Shown in pieces: positions 1 to 9,065 of a DNA stretch of 64,000 nucleotides. Position 1 is the stretch's first letter; the number at the start of each line of letters is the position of its first letter. The stretch covers positions 2,231,501 through 2,295,500 of the forward strand of contig NZ_CP059997.1 of NCBI RefSeq assembly GCF_018736145.1, written 5' to 3'. A program made the position numbers and the translations under genes. The DNA comes from Amycolatopsis sp. CA-230715. GTDB taxonomy: Bacteria > Actinomycetota > Actinomycetes > Mycobacteriales > Pseudonocardiaceae. The notes under the pieces are model-generated. The model ran no database searches. It was not told the origin of the DNA and worked only from the letters and a program-made list of their open reading frames with translations.

Positions 1-597
1 TGGAGAAAGTCACAGTCAGATATCGCCGGAGCTCGCCCGCATCCTTCGTTAGGCACCCCTTAGCCGACAGAACCCCTATCTAGGGGGTGGGATAAGGGGT
101 CATAGAATGCTTCGCCGACGACCTTGCCACAGCGTGACGAGACCATAACGGCCACCGGAATTCGACGCGCCCGCGAATACTCCCGACCGGTTCGATGCAA
201 CGAATGGGGTCCCGCGGTAGCGGATCCGGCAATATCTTAACGTCGTTTTCATATTCGTCACCCGAACGCCGGATGCCGTGGCGCGACGGCCGCGACGCCG
301 CGACAGCGCCCGCACGGGCAGCCGCACGGGCAGCCGATCGAGTGTTGTACCGGGGAACGGTACCCCGCGCCGCCCCCAGCACGGATCCGATCCGCCGGGA
401 CGGTGAACTTATTGAAGGACCGTGCGAGCCCTCGCCATCGTGGTCACGGGCGGCTTCGGCGTCGACTTGCCCGCAGGTCGCCTGTAGGCTCCCGTCTCGT
501 GACAAAGTAACGGTGACGATGCACTGCCGCGTGGTCACGACTGGGGAGTCAAAGTCTTTAGCGTGCATTCATTTCTCTTGGGGGAAGGAAAGTCGCA
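1..597. other. gene-free upstream region with palindromes
   Basis: No credible gene is seen; the open frames here have no ribosome site and no recognisable product. The stretch holds a nested palindrome (ACCCCTTA at 55-62 against TAAGGGGT at 93-100, with ACCCC/GGGGT inside at 72-76 and 84-88), a tandem 12-bp repeat GCACGGGCAGCC at 312-323 and 324-335, and GTACCG/CGGTAC at 347-352 and 358-363. It is probably the regulatory region of the LAL regulator that follows, but no promoter could be assigned. Confidence 0.5.
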
Positions 598-3414
598 ATG
601 GCCTTGGCCGAACGCGCTGACGAATTTGCCATCCTGAAGTCACTCGCCGCGGACGCGGCCCGCGGCAGGGGTAGCAGCGTGGTGGTCTGCGGACCGATCG
701 CATCCGGGAAGACCGAACTCCTCAACGAATTCGCTGATCACGCGGTCGCGGACGGGGCGACCCTGCTGACCGCGATCGGCTCTCCCGCTGAGCGGTGCAC
801 CCCGCTCGGGGTGTTCAGCCAGCTGGTGAACAGCGGCTCGCTCACCGCCGAAGCGGCCGAACACGGAAAGCGGTTGCTGGCCGAAGGAAGGGACGCCGCG
901 GCCGCCCGCGATCCCGAATCCGAACACGTCCAGCACGTCCGGACCCAAGTCGTGCACGAGCTTTGTTCCGTTGTCCTCGAACAGAGCGTGCGGGGTCCGC
1001 TGCTGGTCGTGGTGGACGATATCCAGCACGTGGACATTCCTTCGTTACAGTGCCTTCTCGCGCTCGTAAAGCGCTTGCGGTGGGCGCCCGCCATGCTGCT
1101 GCTCGGGGAAACCGACCAAGCCCGTGACGTCAACCCGCTCTTCCACGCTGGCCTGCTTCGCCAGACCCACTCGCACCGCATCCGGCTCAGCCCGCTGAGC
1201 GTGGACGGGGTGCGCGCGGTACTCGCCGAACGGCAGGACCCCGCGGCCGCGAACGCACTCGACGACGACGTCCACACCATCACCGGCGGCAACCCGCTGC
1301 TGATCAGGGCCCTGCTCGAGGACGCGGCGTCGGCACACCTGAGCCAGGGCACCAGGGCCGGCCGCGGCCCGGTCGTCGGCAGGGCGTTCGGCCAGGCGAT
1401 CCTCAGCTGCCTGCACCGCTGCGACGAACTGACCAGGGACGCCGCCCGCGGCGTCGCGGTGCTCGGCGAGTCCGGCACCGCCGAGCTGATCGGCGAACTG
1501 CTCGGCGTCGAACCCCGCCTCGCCGGGCACGGCCTGCAACGGCTCACCGAGGCGGGCCTGCTGGACTCGTCCCGGTTCCGGCACCCCGCGGCCCGCACCG
1601 CGGTGCTGGGCGGGCTCGGCGCCCCCGAACGGGCCGCCCTGCACCGCAAAGCCGCCGAGCTCCTGCACCACCACGGGGTTCCCGCCGCGACCGTCGCCGA
1701 ACACGTGGTCAAGGCGGGGGAAACCGGCCTCCCGTGGGCCGTTCCGGTCCTGCAGCGCGCCACCGAGCAGGCGCTGCTCGACGACCAGCCCGAACTGGCC
1801 GCCCGCTACCTCGAACACGCCCACCGCCTGTGCACCGACCAGCGCACCCGCGCGAGCATCCTCACCGCGCTCGCCGGCGTCGAATGGCGGGTCAACCCCT
1901 CGGCCAGCGCACGCAGGCTCGGGCAGCTCATCCCGCTCATGCGCGACGGGCTCCTCGACACCACCGCCGCCACGGCACTGCTGGGCCACCTGCTCTGGCA
2001 CGGCCGCACCGAAGACGCGACCGAAGTCAGCGGGCTGCTGCACGAGCACGCCACCGGCACCAGGGCACTCGCCGAGATCGGCACCGCGCGGCAGTGGCTC
2101 TCGCTGTCCTACCCGACCGTGCTCGGCACCACGCCGCCGAACCCGGCCATCCCGCAGCAAAGCGCCCGCCCGGTCCCGGCGGTGATCAACGCCGACCCGA
2201 ACCGCAGGGCGACCGCGGCCCTGCACGCGGTGTTCACCACCGGCCCCACCAAGGACGCGGTCACCAGCGCCGAACAGGTCCTGCAGGGCACCCGGCTCGG
2301 CGACCACACCATCGCCCCGATCGAAACCGCGCTGCTCACCCTGATCTACGCCGACCGCGTCGACAAAGCCGCGCCGTGGTGCGAACTGCTGCAAAACGAA
2401 GCGGCCGAACGCAGGGCACCGGGCTGGGAAGCGATGCTGTGCTCGCTGCGCGCCGAGATCGCCTTCCGCGGCGGCGACATGAAACTCGCCGAAACCCAAG
2501 CCCAGCTCGCCTTCGACCACGTCTCGGCACCCAGCTGGGGCCCCGCGATCGGCCTCCCCCTCGGCAACCTCGTACTGGCCCTGACCGCGATGGGCCGCTA
2601 CGCCGAAGCGGGCACCCTGCTCAACCAGCCGCTGCCGGATTCGTTGCTGGACAGCAGGTTCGGGCTGCACTTCCTCTACGCACGAGGGCAGTACAACCTC
2701 GCGACCAACGCCCTCTACGCCGCACTCGCCGATTTCCACACCTGCGGCGAACTGATGGCCGAATGGCGCCTCGACCTGCCCGCGCTCATCCCCTGGCGCT
2801 CAGCCGCCGCCGAAGCCTACCTCCGCCTCGGGCACCGCGCCCGCGCCGAAAAACTGGCCACCGAACAACTCGCGCGCTGCGGACGCCGCCACTCCCGCAC
2901 CCGCGGCATCTCTCTGCGCGTGGTGGCCACGACAAGCGATCTCCGGCAACGCCCGAAACTGCTGCGGGAAGCCGAAGAGGAACTCCAGGCCTGCGGCGAC
3001 CGTCTCGAACTGGCCAGGGTGCTCACCGAACTCAGCGCGGCATACCAGGCACTCAACGAACCGAGCCAGGTCAGGCTCATGGCACGACGCGCATGGCACG
3101 TCGCCAAGGACTGCCGGGCCGAACCGCTGTGCCAGACCCTCATGCCGCAGCACACCGAAGAACCCGCACGCGAAGCGGCACGCAAACCCGCGCGCACCGA
3201 CCGCGCCAAAGCCCTCACCGACGCCGAATGGCGAGTCGCCAACCTCGCCGCGCTCGGCCACACCAACCTCGAAATCGCCGGCAAGCTCTACATCACCGTG
3301 AGCACCGTCGAACAACACCTCACCAGGGTCTACCGCAAACTCAACGTCAGCAGGCGCACCGAACTCCCCACCGGCCTGCACGCCGAACTCGGCGACACCG
3401 CGACCGTCCGCTGA
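598..3414 (+). CDS. LAL-type (AAA-LuxR) transcriptional regulator
   Basis: A 938-residue cytoplasmic regulator of the large ATP-binding LuxR (LAL, MalT-like) type. It has an N-terminal P-loop GPIASGKTE at residues 32-40, a Walker B LLVVVDD at 135-141, a long helical repeat-like middle, and a C-terminal LuxR helix-turn-helix at about 875-930 with NLEIAGKLYITVSTVEQHL. A ribosome site GGAAGG lies about 9 nt before the ATG. Such proteins often activate secondary-metabolite clusters, and the partner cluster, if any, would lie left of the window. Leucine 150 is encoded by TTA (1045-1047), the codon read by the bldA tRNA in streptomycetes, which would fit developmental control. The family call is firm; the target is unknown. 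Confidence 0.9.
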   Translation: MALAERADEFAILKSLAADAARGRGSSVVVCGPIASGKTELLNEFADHAVADGATLLTAIGSPAERCTPLGVFSQLVNSGSLTAEAAEHGKRLLAEGRDAAAARDPESEHVQHVRTQVVHELCSVVLEQSVRGPLLVVVDDIQHVDIPSLQCLLALVKRLRWAPAMLLLGETDQARDVNPLFHAGLLRQTHSHRIRLSPLSVDGVRAVLAERQDPAAANALDDDVHTITGGNPLLIRALLEDAASAHLSQGTRAGRGPVVGRAFGQAILSCLHRCDELTRDAARGVAVLGESGTAELIGELLGVEPRLAGHGLQRLTEAGLLDSSRFRHPAARTAVLGGLGAPERAALHRKAAELLHHHGVPAATVAEHVVKAGETGLPWAVPVLQRATEQALLDDQPELAARYLEHAHRLCTDQRTRASILTALAGVEWRVNPSASARRLGQLIPLMRDGLLDTTAATALLGHLLWHGRTEDATEVSGLLHEHATGTRALAEIGTARQWLSLSYPTVLGTTPPNPAIPQQSARPVPAVINADPNRRATAALHAVFTTGPTKDAVTSAEQVLQGTRLGDHTIAPIETALLTLIYADRVDKAAPWCELLQNEAAERRAPGWEAMLCSLRAEIAFRGGDMKLAETQAQLAFDHVSAPSWGPAIGLPLGNLVLALTAMGRYAEAGTLLNQPLPDSLLDSRFGLHFLYARGQYNLATNALYAALADFHTCGELMAEWRLDLPALIPWRSAAAEAYLRLGHRARAEKLATEQLARCGRRHSRTRGISLRVVATTSDLRQRPKLLREAEEELQACGDRLELARVLTELSAAYQALNEPSQVRLMARRAWHVAKDCRAEPLCQTLMPQHTEEPAREAARKPARTDRAKALTDAEWRVANLAALGHTNLEIAGKLYITVSTVEQHLTRVYRKLNVSRRTELPTGLHAELGDTATVR

Positions 3415-3417
3415 CCT

Positions 3418-3457
3418 GAGTCCATTGTAGACCTCAAAGGAGGTCCACAATGGACTC
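3418..3457. terminator. bidirectional terminator hairpin
   Basis: Two 18-nt arms (3418-3435 and 3440-3457) pair around a 4-nt loop with one mismatch, which becomes a G-U pair in the transcript of the lower strand. It lies between the convergent LAL regulator and proA. The arms contain the TCCATTGT motif that recurs elsewhere in the window. There is no clear T-run. Confidence 0.75.
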
Positions 3458-3471
3458 ACGCGGCAGGCGGG

Positions 3472-4713
3472 TCAGCGCTTGCCTGGCAGCACCGCGTACT
3501 GGCGGACGTAGAGATCGGTGTAGGTGACCGGGCCGCGCGGGCCAGGCACGCGGTCGAGGTTGATCCCGGTTTCCGGCACGGCGAGCAGTTTGAAGCCGTC
3601 GAGCAGGCGGGTCGGGGCGTTCCAGAAGACACCGGTGCCGGTGTAGCCGTCGAGGAAGGCTTCGGCCGCGGTCTCGTCCTCGGTCGCGATCCCGGCGGCC
3701 AGCCCGGAGGTCTGGTCGTTCGCGATGCGGACGGCCTCGGGCAGCCCGTCGACGACCGCGACGGTGACGGTGGCCTCGCGCTCGGAGTCCAGCGCCCATT
3801 CGTAGCCGATGGGGTGCTCGTGCGGCGCCACCGACGGGGTCACGTCACGGCCGTCGAGTGCCTCGGAGATCACCGGCCACAGGGTGTCGTGCACGGCCGA
3901 GTGCACGAGCAGCAGGTTGAGCCGGTTGCACACGCCGAGCCGGTCGAGGCTCGCCGACACCAGCGAGCGGACCTTCTCGGCGTCAGCGTCCTTGTCGACG
4001 TAGAGCACGCCACCGCCGTCGGCGTGGGCGAGCGTGCGCACCCCGTGCCGCGCGGCCTCCAGCGCGAGCGACCGCGTGCTGTCCCCGCTGCCGCGCAGGA
4101 TCACCAGCGGCACCAGCTCGGGCAGGCTCACCAGCGCCGCGGCGGCTTCGCGCTCGACGCGCGGCACGAGTTGCACCACACCCGGCTCGATCCCGGCCTC
4201 GGCGAGCGCGGGCGCGATCACCACCTCGAGCAGGCGCTGCGCGGAGCCGAGCGCCGCCGAACCGGTGCGCAGCACGCCGCCGTTGCGCGATTTCACCAGC
4301 TGCGAGGCGACGTCCACGGTGACGTTGGGCCGCGCCTCGTAGTTGGCCCCGATCACGCCGACCGGGCGCCGCCGCTCGACCAGCCGCAGCCCGCCGTCCA
4401 AAGTGGACACCGGAACGGTGCGCTCCTGGTGCGGCGCGCCGGCGAGCAGCCGTAGCTGCTCAGCCATGCCGGTGAGGCGCTCCTCGGTGATGGTCAACCG
4501 GTCCAGCAAGCCGGCGCTCATCCCCTCGGCGCGTGCCTTCGCGACATCCGCGTCGTTCGCTTCGAGCACCGCCGCGCGCCCGTCGAGCAGCCTGTTCGCC
4601 ATGGCGAGCAGCGCGGCGTCGATCCGCTCGTCCGGCGCCGCCGCCAGCGATGGCGCGGCCGCCTTCGCCACGCGAGCGCACTCCTCGACCGCCTTCGCCA
4701 CCTCGTCGGCCAC
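3472..4713 (-). CDS. proA: gamma-glutamyl phosphate reductase
   Basis: A 413-residue member of the ALDH superfamily that reduces L-glutamate 5-phosphate with NADPH to glutamate semialdehyde, the second step of proline synthesis. Characteristic segments are GVIGANYEARPNVTVD, the nucleotide-binding part with ILRGSGDST, the catalytic cysteine in RLGVCNRLN, and the C-terminal TYTDLYVRQYAV. The length matches the family. The GTG start was chosen because AAGGGTGAG lies about 7 nt upstream; the same frame stays open far into the preceding gene but that part is not ProA-like. No proB is adjacent. Confidence 0.93.
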   Translation of the reverse strand: MADEVAKAVEECARVAKAAAPSLAAAPDERIDAALLAMANRLLDGRAAVLEANDADVAKARAEGMSAGLLDRLTITEERLTGMAEQLRLLAGAPHQERTVPVSTLDGGLRLVERRRPVGVIGANYEARPNVTVDVASQLVKSRNGGVLRTGSAALGSAQRLLEVVIAPALAEAGIEPGVVQLVPRVEREAAAALVSLPELVPLVILRGSGDSTRSLALEAARHGVRTLAHADGGGVLYVDKDADAEKVRSLVSASLDRLGVCNRLNLLLVHSAVHDTLWPVISEALDGRDVTPSVAPHEHPIGYEWALDSEREATVTVAVVDGLPEAVRIANDQTSGLAAGIATEDETAAEAFLDGYTGTGVFWNAPTRLLDGFKLLAVPETGINLDRVPGPRGPVTYTDLYVRQYAVLPGKR

Positions 4714-4772
4714 GATCTCACCCTTCGTCAGCGCGGAACACCAGGTCACCAGTGTGCCGCACCGCGCGGGAG

Positions 4773-5495
4773 CTACTTGACCGCGGGCTCGGCGAGCAGC
4801 AGTCCTCCGAGCACGAGGCAGCCGAGGACGATCAGGAACAGGATCGTCACCCACAGCAGCGCGGGCACGCCCGTCAGCCTGGCGAGCTGATCGGCGTCCG
4901 AATCGCGGGCGGCACCCCGGCGGCGCTTGGCCTGCAGTTCGAACACCGGCCGCACACCGCCGAACAGGAAGAACCAGGTCAGCAGGTAGACCAGCCAGGA
5001 CTGCAGGCCGGGCGGCGCGACCAGTCCGATCAGGGCCAGCAGACCGGCCGCGACCAGCACCGACAGCACCCCGTAGGCGTTGCGGATCATCACCAGCACG
5101 CCGAGCAGCAGCACCGCGGCGATCACCAGCAGCGCACTGGTCCGGTTCGCCGAGAGCAGCCCGGCGAACGCCAGCCCGAGCAGCGCGGGAGCCGGATAGC
5201 CCGCCAGCGAGGTGAGCACCATGCCCGGCCCGCTCGGCCTGCCCCGCGAGACCGTGACCCCCGAGGTGTCCGAGTGCAACCGGATGCCCTGCAGCCGCCG
5301 CCCGGCCAGCAGCGCCACCAGCGCGTGCCCCGCCTCGTGCACGATGGTGATCCCGTTGCGCGCGAGCCGCCACGGCGCGCCGGACAGCACGAGCAGCAGC
5401 GCGACGCCGCCGGTGATCAGCGGTACCGGCCCCGCCGGATCGGGTTGCGCGGTGAACAGCCCGGACAGTCCATCGGTGTTCGGCAGCTCCACCAC
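4773..5495 (-). CDS. M50-like membrane zinc metalloprotease
   Basis: A 240-residue polytopic membrane protein with the zinc motif HEAGH (in IVHEAGHALVALL, about residue 55) in a hydrophobic segment, followed by several further membrane helices. This is typical of the short peptidase M50B-like family related to site-2 proteases. No PDZ or CBS domain is present. Its substrate is unknown; intramembrane cleavage is inferred from the family. It lies upstream of proA on the same strand, with 59 bp between them, so co-transcription is possible but nothing links the functions. Confidence 0.8.
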   Translation of the reverse strand: MVELPNTDGLSGLFTAQPDPAGPVPLITGGVALLLVLSGAPWRLARNGITIVHEAGHALVALLAGRRLQGIRLHSDTSGVTVSRGRPSGPGMVLTSLAGYPAPALLGLAFAGLLSANRTSALLVIAAVLLLGVLVMIRNAYGVLSVLVAAGLLALIGLVAPPGLQSWLVYLLTWFFLFGGVRPVFELQAKRRRGAARDSDADQLARLTGVPALLWVTILFLIVLGCLVLGGLLLAEPAVK

Positions 5496-5582
5496 GCCAC
5501 CTCACCACACGACGGGTCTACTGCGTGTTTGGCCCTGTGCCTCGCCCTCCTTCCAGCAGGCCACGTACTTCCGGTCCCTTCG

Positions 5583-6515
5583 TCACTTCCCCGACGCACC
5601 CCCGATCTCCCCCGTGCGCCGCTCGCGATCGACCCGCAGCAGCAGTCCCACCCAGCTGCGGAACGGCCGCCAGGACTCCGCGATCCCGGCCAGTTCGTCG
5701 ACCGTGGCCTCGGGGAGGCCGTACCGGACACGCATCTCGTCGGCGAGCCTGCGCTCGTCACGCGGGAACACGTCCGGATGCCCCGCGCCGCGCACCAGGA
5801 TCAGCTGCGCCGAGAACGGCCCGATCCCCGGTAGTTCGCGCAACCTCTCCAGCGCGTCCGCCACGCTCAGCTCGCGCAGCGCACCCGGCTCCAGCTCGCC
5901 CCGCTCGGCCGCCGCCGCGACCGCGTGCAACCGCCGGATCTTGATCGCGGGCAGCCCGAGCACCTGCGGCAGTTCGCCGAGCACCCGCGGCGCCGGGAAC
6001 GACGGCAGCGACCGCCCGCCGACGACGACCTGCTCGCCGTACCGTTCCGCGATCCGCCGCTTGACCTGCGCCGCCTGCGTCATCCGCAGCCGCTGCCCGA
6101 TCACCGCCCAGCAGGCCGCCTCGTACGGCGAATGGAACAGCACCGGACGCAGGCCCGGATACCGGCGCTGGAGCGGCCCCACCACCTCGTCGCGCGCGCC
6201 GATCGCCTCGAACCCGGTGCCGGGCACGTCGACCGAAAGGATCCGCCGCACCTGCGCGAGCGCGGCGTCCGGGTCCGGCGCGCGCACTTCGATCTCGACG
6301 GTGCCCGGTGCGCGCTGCCGGACCAGCGCGCCCGCGTGCCGCCAGCCGCCCTCCACCGGGAAGGCCAGGCGCAGCGCGCCGTCCTCGTCGGCCGCGTCCG
6401 CACGCGCGGCGGGCGTGAACGCTTCGAGGAACCGCACGGAGGCGGACAGGTCGAACGGCCCGTCGACCGGCACCTCGGTGCGCACGATCCCGGGCGTGAC
6501 GGTGGTGGTGTGCAT
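5583..6515 (-). CDS. AlkA-like DNA-3-methyladenine glycosylase
   Basis: A 310-residue HhH-GPD base-excision glycosylase. The helix-hairpin-helix is visible as RELPGIGPFSAQLILVRG at about residues 224-242, followed by the segment DVFPRDERRL, which holds the likely catalytic aspartate. The N-terminal 110 residues form the AlkA-type extra domain. It would remove alkylated bases such as 3-methyladenine from DNA. There is no Ada-type regulator next to it. The family call is good; the exact substrate range cannot be read from the sequence. Confidence 0.82.
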   Translation of the reverse strand: MHTTTVTPGIVRTEVPVDGPFDLSASVRFLEAFTPAARADAADEDGALRLAFPVEGGWRHAGALVRQRAPGTVEIEVRAPDPDAALAQVRRILSVDVPGTGFEAIGARDEVVGPLQRRYPGLRPVLFHSPYEAACWAVIGQRLRMTQAAQVKRRIAERYGEQVVVGGRSLPSFPAPRVLGELPQVLGLPAIKIRRLHAVAAAAERGELEPGALRELSVADALERLRELPGIGPFSAQLILVRGAGHPDVFPRDERRLADEMRVRYGLPEATVDELAGIAESWRPFRSWVGLLLRVDRERRTGEIGGASGK

Positions 6516-6608
6516 GGAAACGCTCCCCCTCGCTGTTCGCGAACTCCTGATTCGGCGACGCTAGCGCGGGGCACCGACAAAACCCGGAAAACCGCTTGCC
6601 GCGGCTGT

Positions 6609-6614
6609 TAGCTT
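6609..6614 (+). promoter_or_regulatory. -10 box of the erm leader transcript
   Basis: TAGCTT ends 6 nt before the leader ATG at 6621, the same spacing as at other apparently leaderless genes in this window. No good -35 match was found; A-rich runs lie about 20 bp upstream. Confidence 0.55.
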
Positions 6615-6620
6615 CACGGC

Positions 6621-6680
6621 ATGGGAACTTTGTGCTTCCGCTGCACGGTGTTCGCCCGGCTTCGCGCCGGTCGCGCCTAA
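6621..6680 (+). CDS. erm leader peptide, 19 aa
   Basis: This short frame encodes MGTLCFRCTVFARLRAGRA and stops with TAA at 6678-6680. It begins 6 nt after a TAGCTT -10 box, so it would be translated from the very 5' end of the transcript. Codons 13-15 encode Arg-Leu-Arg (6657-6665), the R/K-x-R/K pattern known to make ribosomes stall in the presence of macrolides in ErmD-type leaders. A stalled ribosome there would cover the bases up to the 5' arm of a hairpin starting at 6681. The gene lies 145 bp before the erm start. Its role as a regulatory leader is inferred from sequence and position. Confidence 0.7.
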   Translation: MGTLCFRCTVFARLRAGRA

Positions 6681-6817
6681 ACGCAGCGGCCACCTCGCAC
6701 CCGTCGCCGGGCTAGCACCGGCGTAGCCGCCGGTCCTCTTCGCCGGTAGGCGTTCCTTCGCACGGCATGTGCGCCGCTGCGTCATGAGTCCTTCCCTTTT
6801 CCTCCTCATGACGTGGA
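6681..6817 (+). promoter_or_regulatory. erm attenuator hairpins
   Basis: Several inverted repeats sit between the leader stop codon and erm. ACGCAGCGGC (6681-6690) pairs perfectly with GCCGCTGCGT (6773-6782). GTCATGAG (6781-6788) pairs with CTCATGAC (6805-6812), ending 2 nt before the GGAG ribosome site at 6814-6817. ACCGGCG (6717-6723) can pair with either CGCCGGT at 6728-6734 or 6741-6747. The first two stems share bases 6781-6782, so they compete. This is the expected layout of antibiotic-controlled attenuation; folding was judged by eye. Confidence 0.6.
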
Positions 6818-6825
6818 GCTTCCTC

Positions 6826-7641
6826 ATGCCCTCGAAAGGGTCTCGTCCCAACCCGTCCGGCGTGCACTTCCTCGCCGACCGCCGCATCGTCGACGGGCTC
6901 ATCGATTCCTGTCCCGTCGGCGACGGCGATCTCGTGCTCGAACTGGGCGCGGGACACGGCGCCATCACGGTCCCGTTGACCAGGACGGGCGCCGAGGTGG
7001 TCGCGGTGGAACGCGATCCCGAGTTCGCCCGCGGCCTGCGCGCCAGGACCGCCGACACCGCCCGGCTCCGCATAGTCACCGCGGACATCCGCACGTTTCC
7101 CCTTCCCGCGCAACGCTTTTCGGTGATCGCGAGCATCCCGTACGCGATCTCCACGACCGTGCTGCGGCGCCTGCTCACCCCGCACCGCACCGCGCTCGAC
7201 CGGGCCGCGCTGGTGGTCGAATGGGGGTTCGCGAAACGGATCAGCGCGGCCGTCCCGCGCACCGCTGAACTGGCGTGGTGGTCGGCGCGGTTCACCATCC
7301 GGCTGCGGAAACGGGTGCCCGCCGCGTGTTTCTCCCCGGCACCTCGCGTCGACTCCGCGCACCTCGTGATCGAACGCACCGCGCCCGGCGGCAAGCGGTT
7401 CGACCGTGCACTGTGGACACTCCTCGACGCGGCGTACCGGGCACAGTCCGCACCGCTGCGCCAGTCGGCGGGACGGGTGCTGCCGTACCGGAACCCGAAC
7501 CGCGTGTTGCGGGCCGCCGGGCTCGACCCGGACGCGCGCGCGGACACCGTGCGGCCCAGCGGGTGGGCGGATCTGGCCCGCCGCCTCGCCGCCGACGACG
7601 CGATCGCGTGGCCACCGCTCCCGAAGGCACTGCGCGAATGA
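6826..7641 (+). CDS. erm: Erm-type 23S rRNA adenine-N6 methyltransferase
   Basis: A 271-residue SAM-dependent methyltransferase of the KsgA/Erm family. Motif I is LELGAGHGA at residues 38-46, the acidic SAM ribose-binding residue lies in VERDPEF, and the catalytic motif IV is SIPYAIS at 103-109, with Ser replacing the usual Asn. The lack of KsgA features and the preceding leader favour Erm, which dimethylates A2058 of 23S rRNA and gives MLS antibiotic resistance. The ATG at 6826 was chosen because GGAG lies 8 nt upstream; the frame also has earlier ATGs inside the hairpin region. A closely related KsgA-like role cannot be fully excluded. Confidence 0.82.
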   Translation: MPSKGSRPNPSGVHFLADRRIVDGLIDSCPVGDGDLVLELGAGHGAITVPLTRTGAEVVAVERDPEFARGLRARTADTARLRIVTADIRTFPLPAQRFSVIASIPYAISTTVLRRLLTPHRTALDRAALVVEWGFAKRISAAVPRTAELAWWSARFTIRLRKRVPAACFSPAPRVDSAHLVIERTAPGGKRFDRALWTLLDAAYRAQSAPLRQSAGRVLPYRNPNRVLRAAGLDPDARADTVRPSGWADLARRLAADDAIAWPPLPKALRE

Positions 7642-7654
7642 CGGTGCCGGTGCC

Positions 7655-7660
7655 TACGAT
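7655..7660 (+). promoter_or_regulatory. -10 box of the M20 gene
   Basis: TACGAT lies 6 nt before the GTG at 7667, which suggests a leaderless transcript and supports that start codon. No -35 consensus is evident. Confidence 0.5.
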
Positions 7661-7666
7661 GCGGCG

Positions 7667-8998
<1,332 letters not shown>

Positions 8999-9022
8999 AT
9001 TCTTCTCAGCGTTTTCGCGGGG

Positions 9023-9042
9023 TTGTCCACAGCTTGTTCACA
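9023..9042 (+). promoter_or_regulatory. pair of DnaA-box-like 9-mers
   Basis: TTGTCCACA at 9023-9031 and TTGTTCACA at 9034-9042 match the actinobacterial DnaA box, the first exactly as commonly given and the second with one change. They lie side by side, 24 bp before the HtrA-like gene. No AT-rich unwinding region is visible, so this is not an origin. Confidence 0.35.
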
Positions 9043-9065
9043 AACGCGGGCACGACCGTGGAGGC

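Noticed and set aside
80..620. Overlapping open frames on both strands left of the LAL regulator
   Set aside because: No ribosome site, no -10 box at the start codons, no recognisable domain, and a composition poor in coding bias.
1045..3419. Long open frames of over 500 codons in other frames of the LAL gene
   Set aside because: They are Arg/Pro/Gly-rich shadows caused by GC bias; the LAL frame has the clear domain content.
9020..9050. A replication origin at the DnaA-box pair
   Set aside because: Only two boxes, no AT-rich region, and no dnaA/dnaN neighbourhood.
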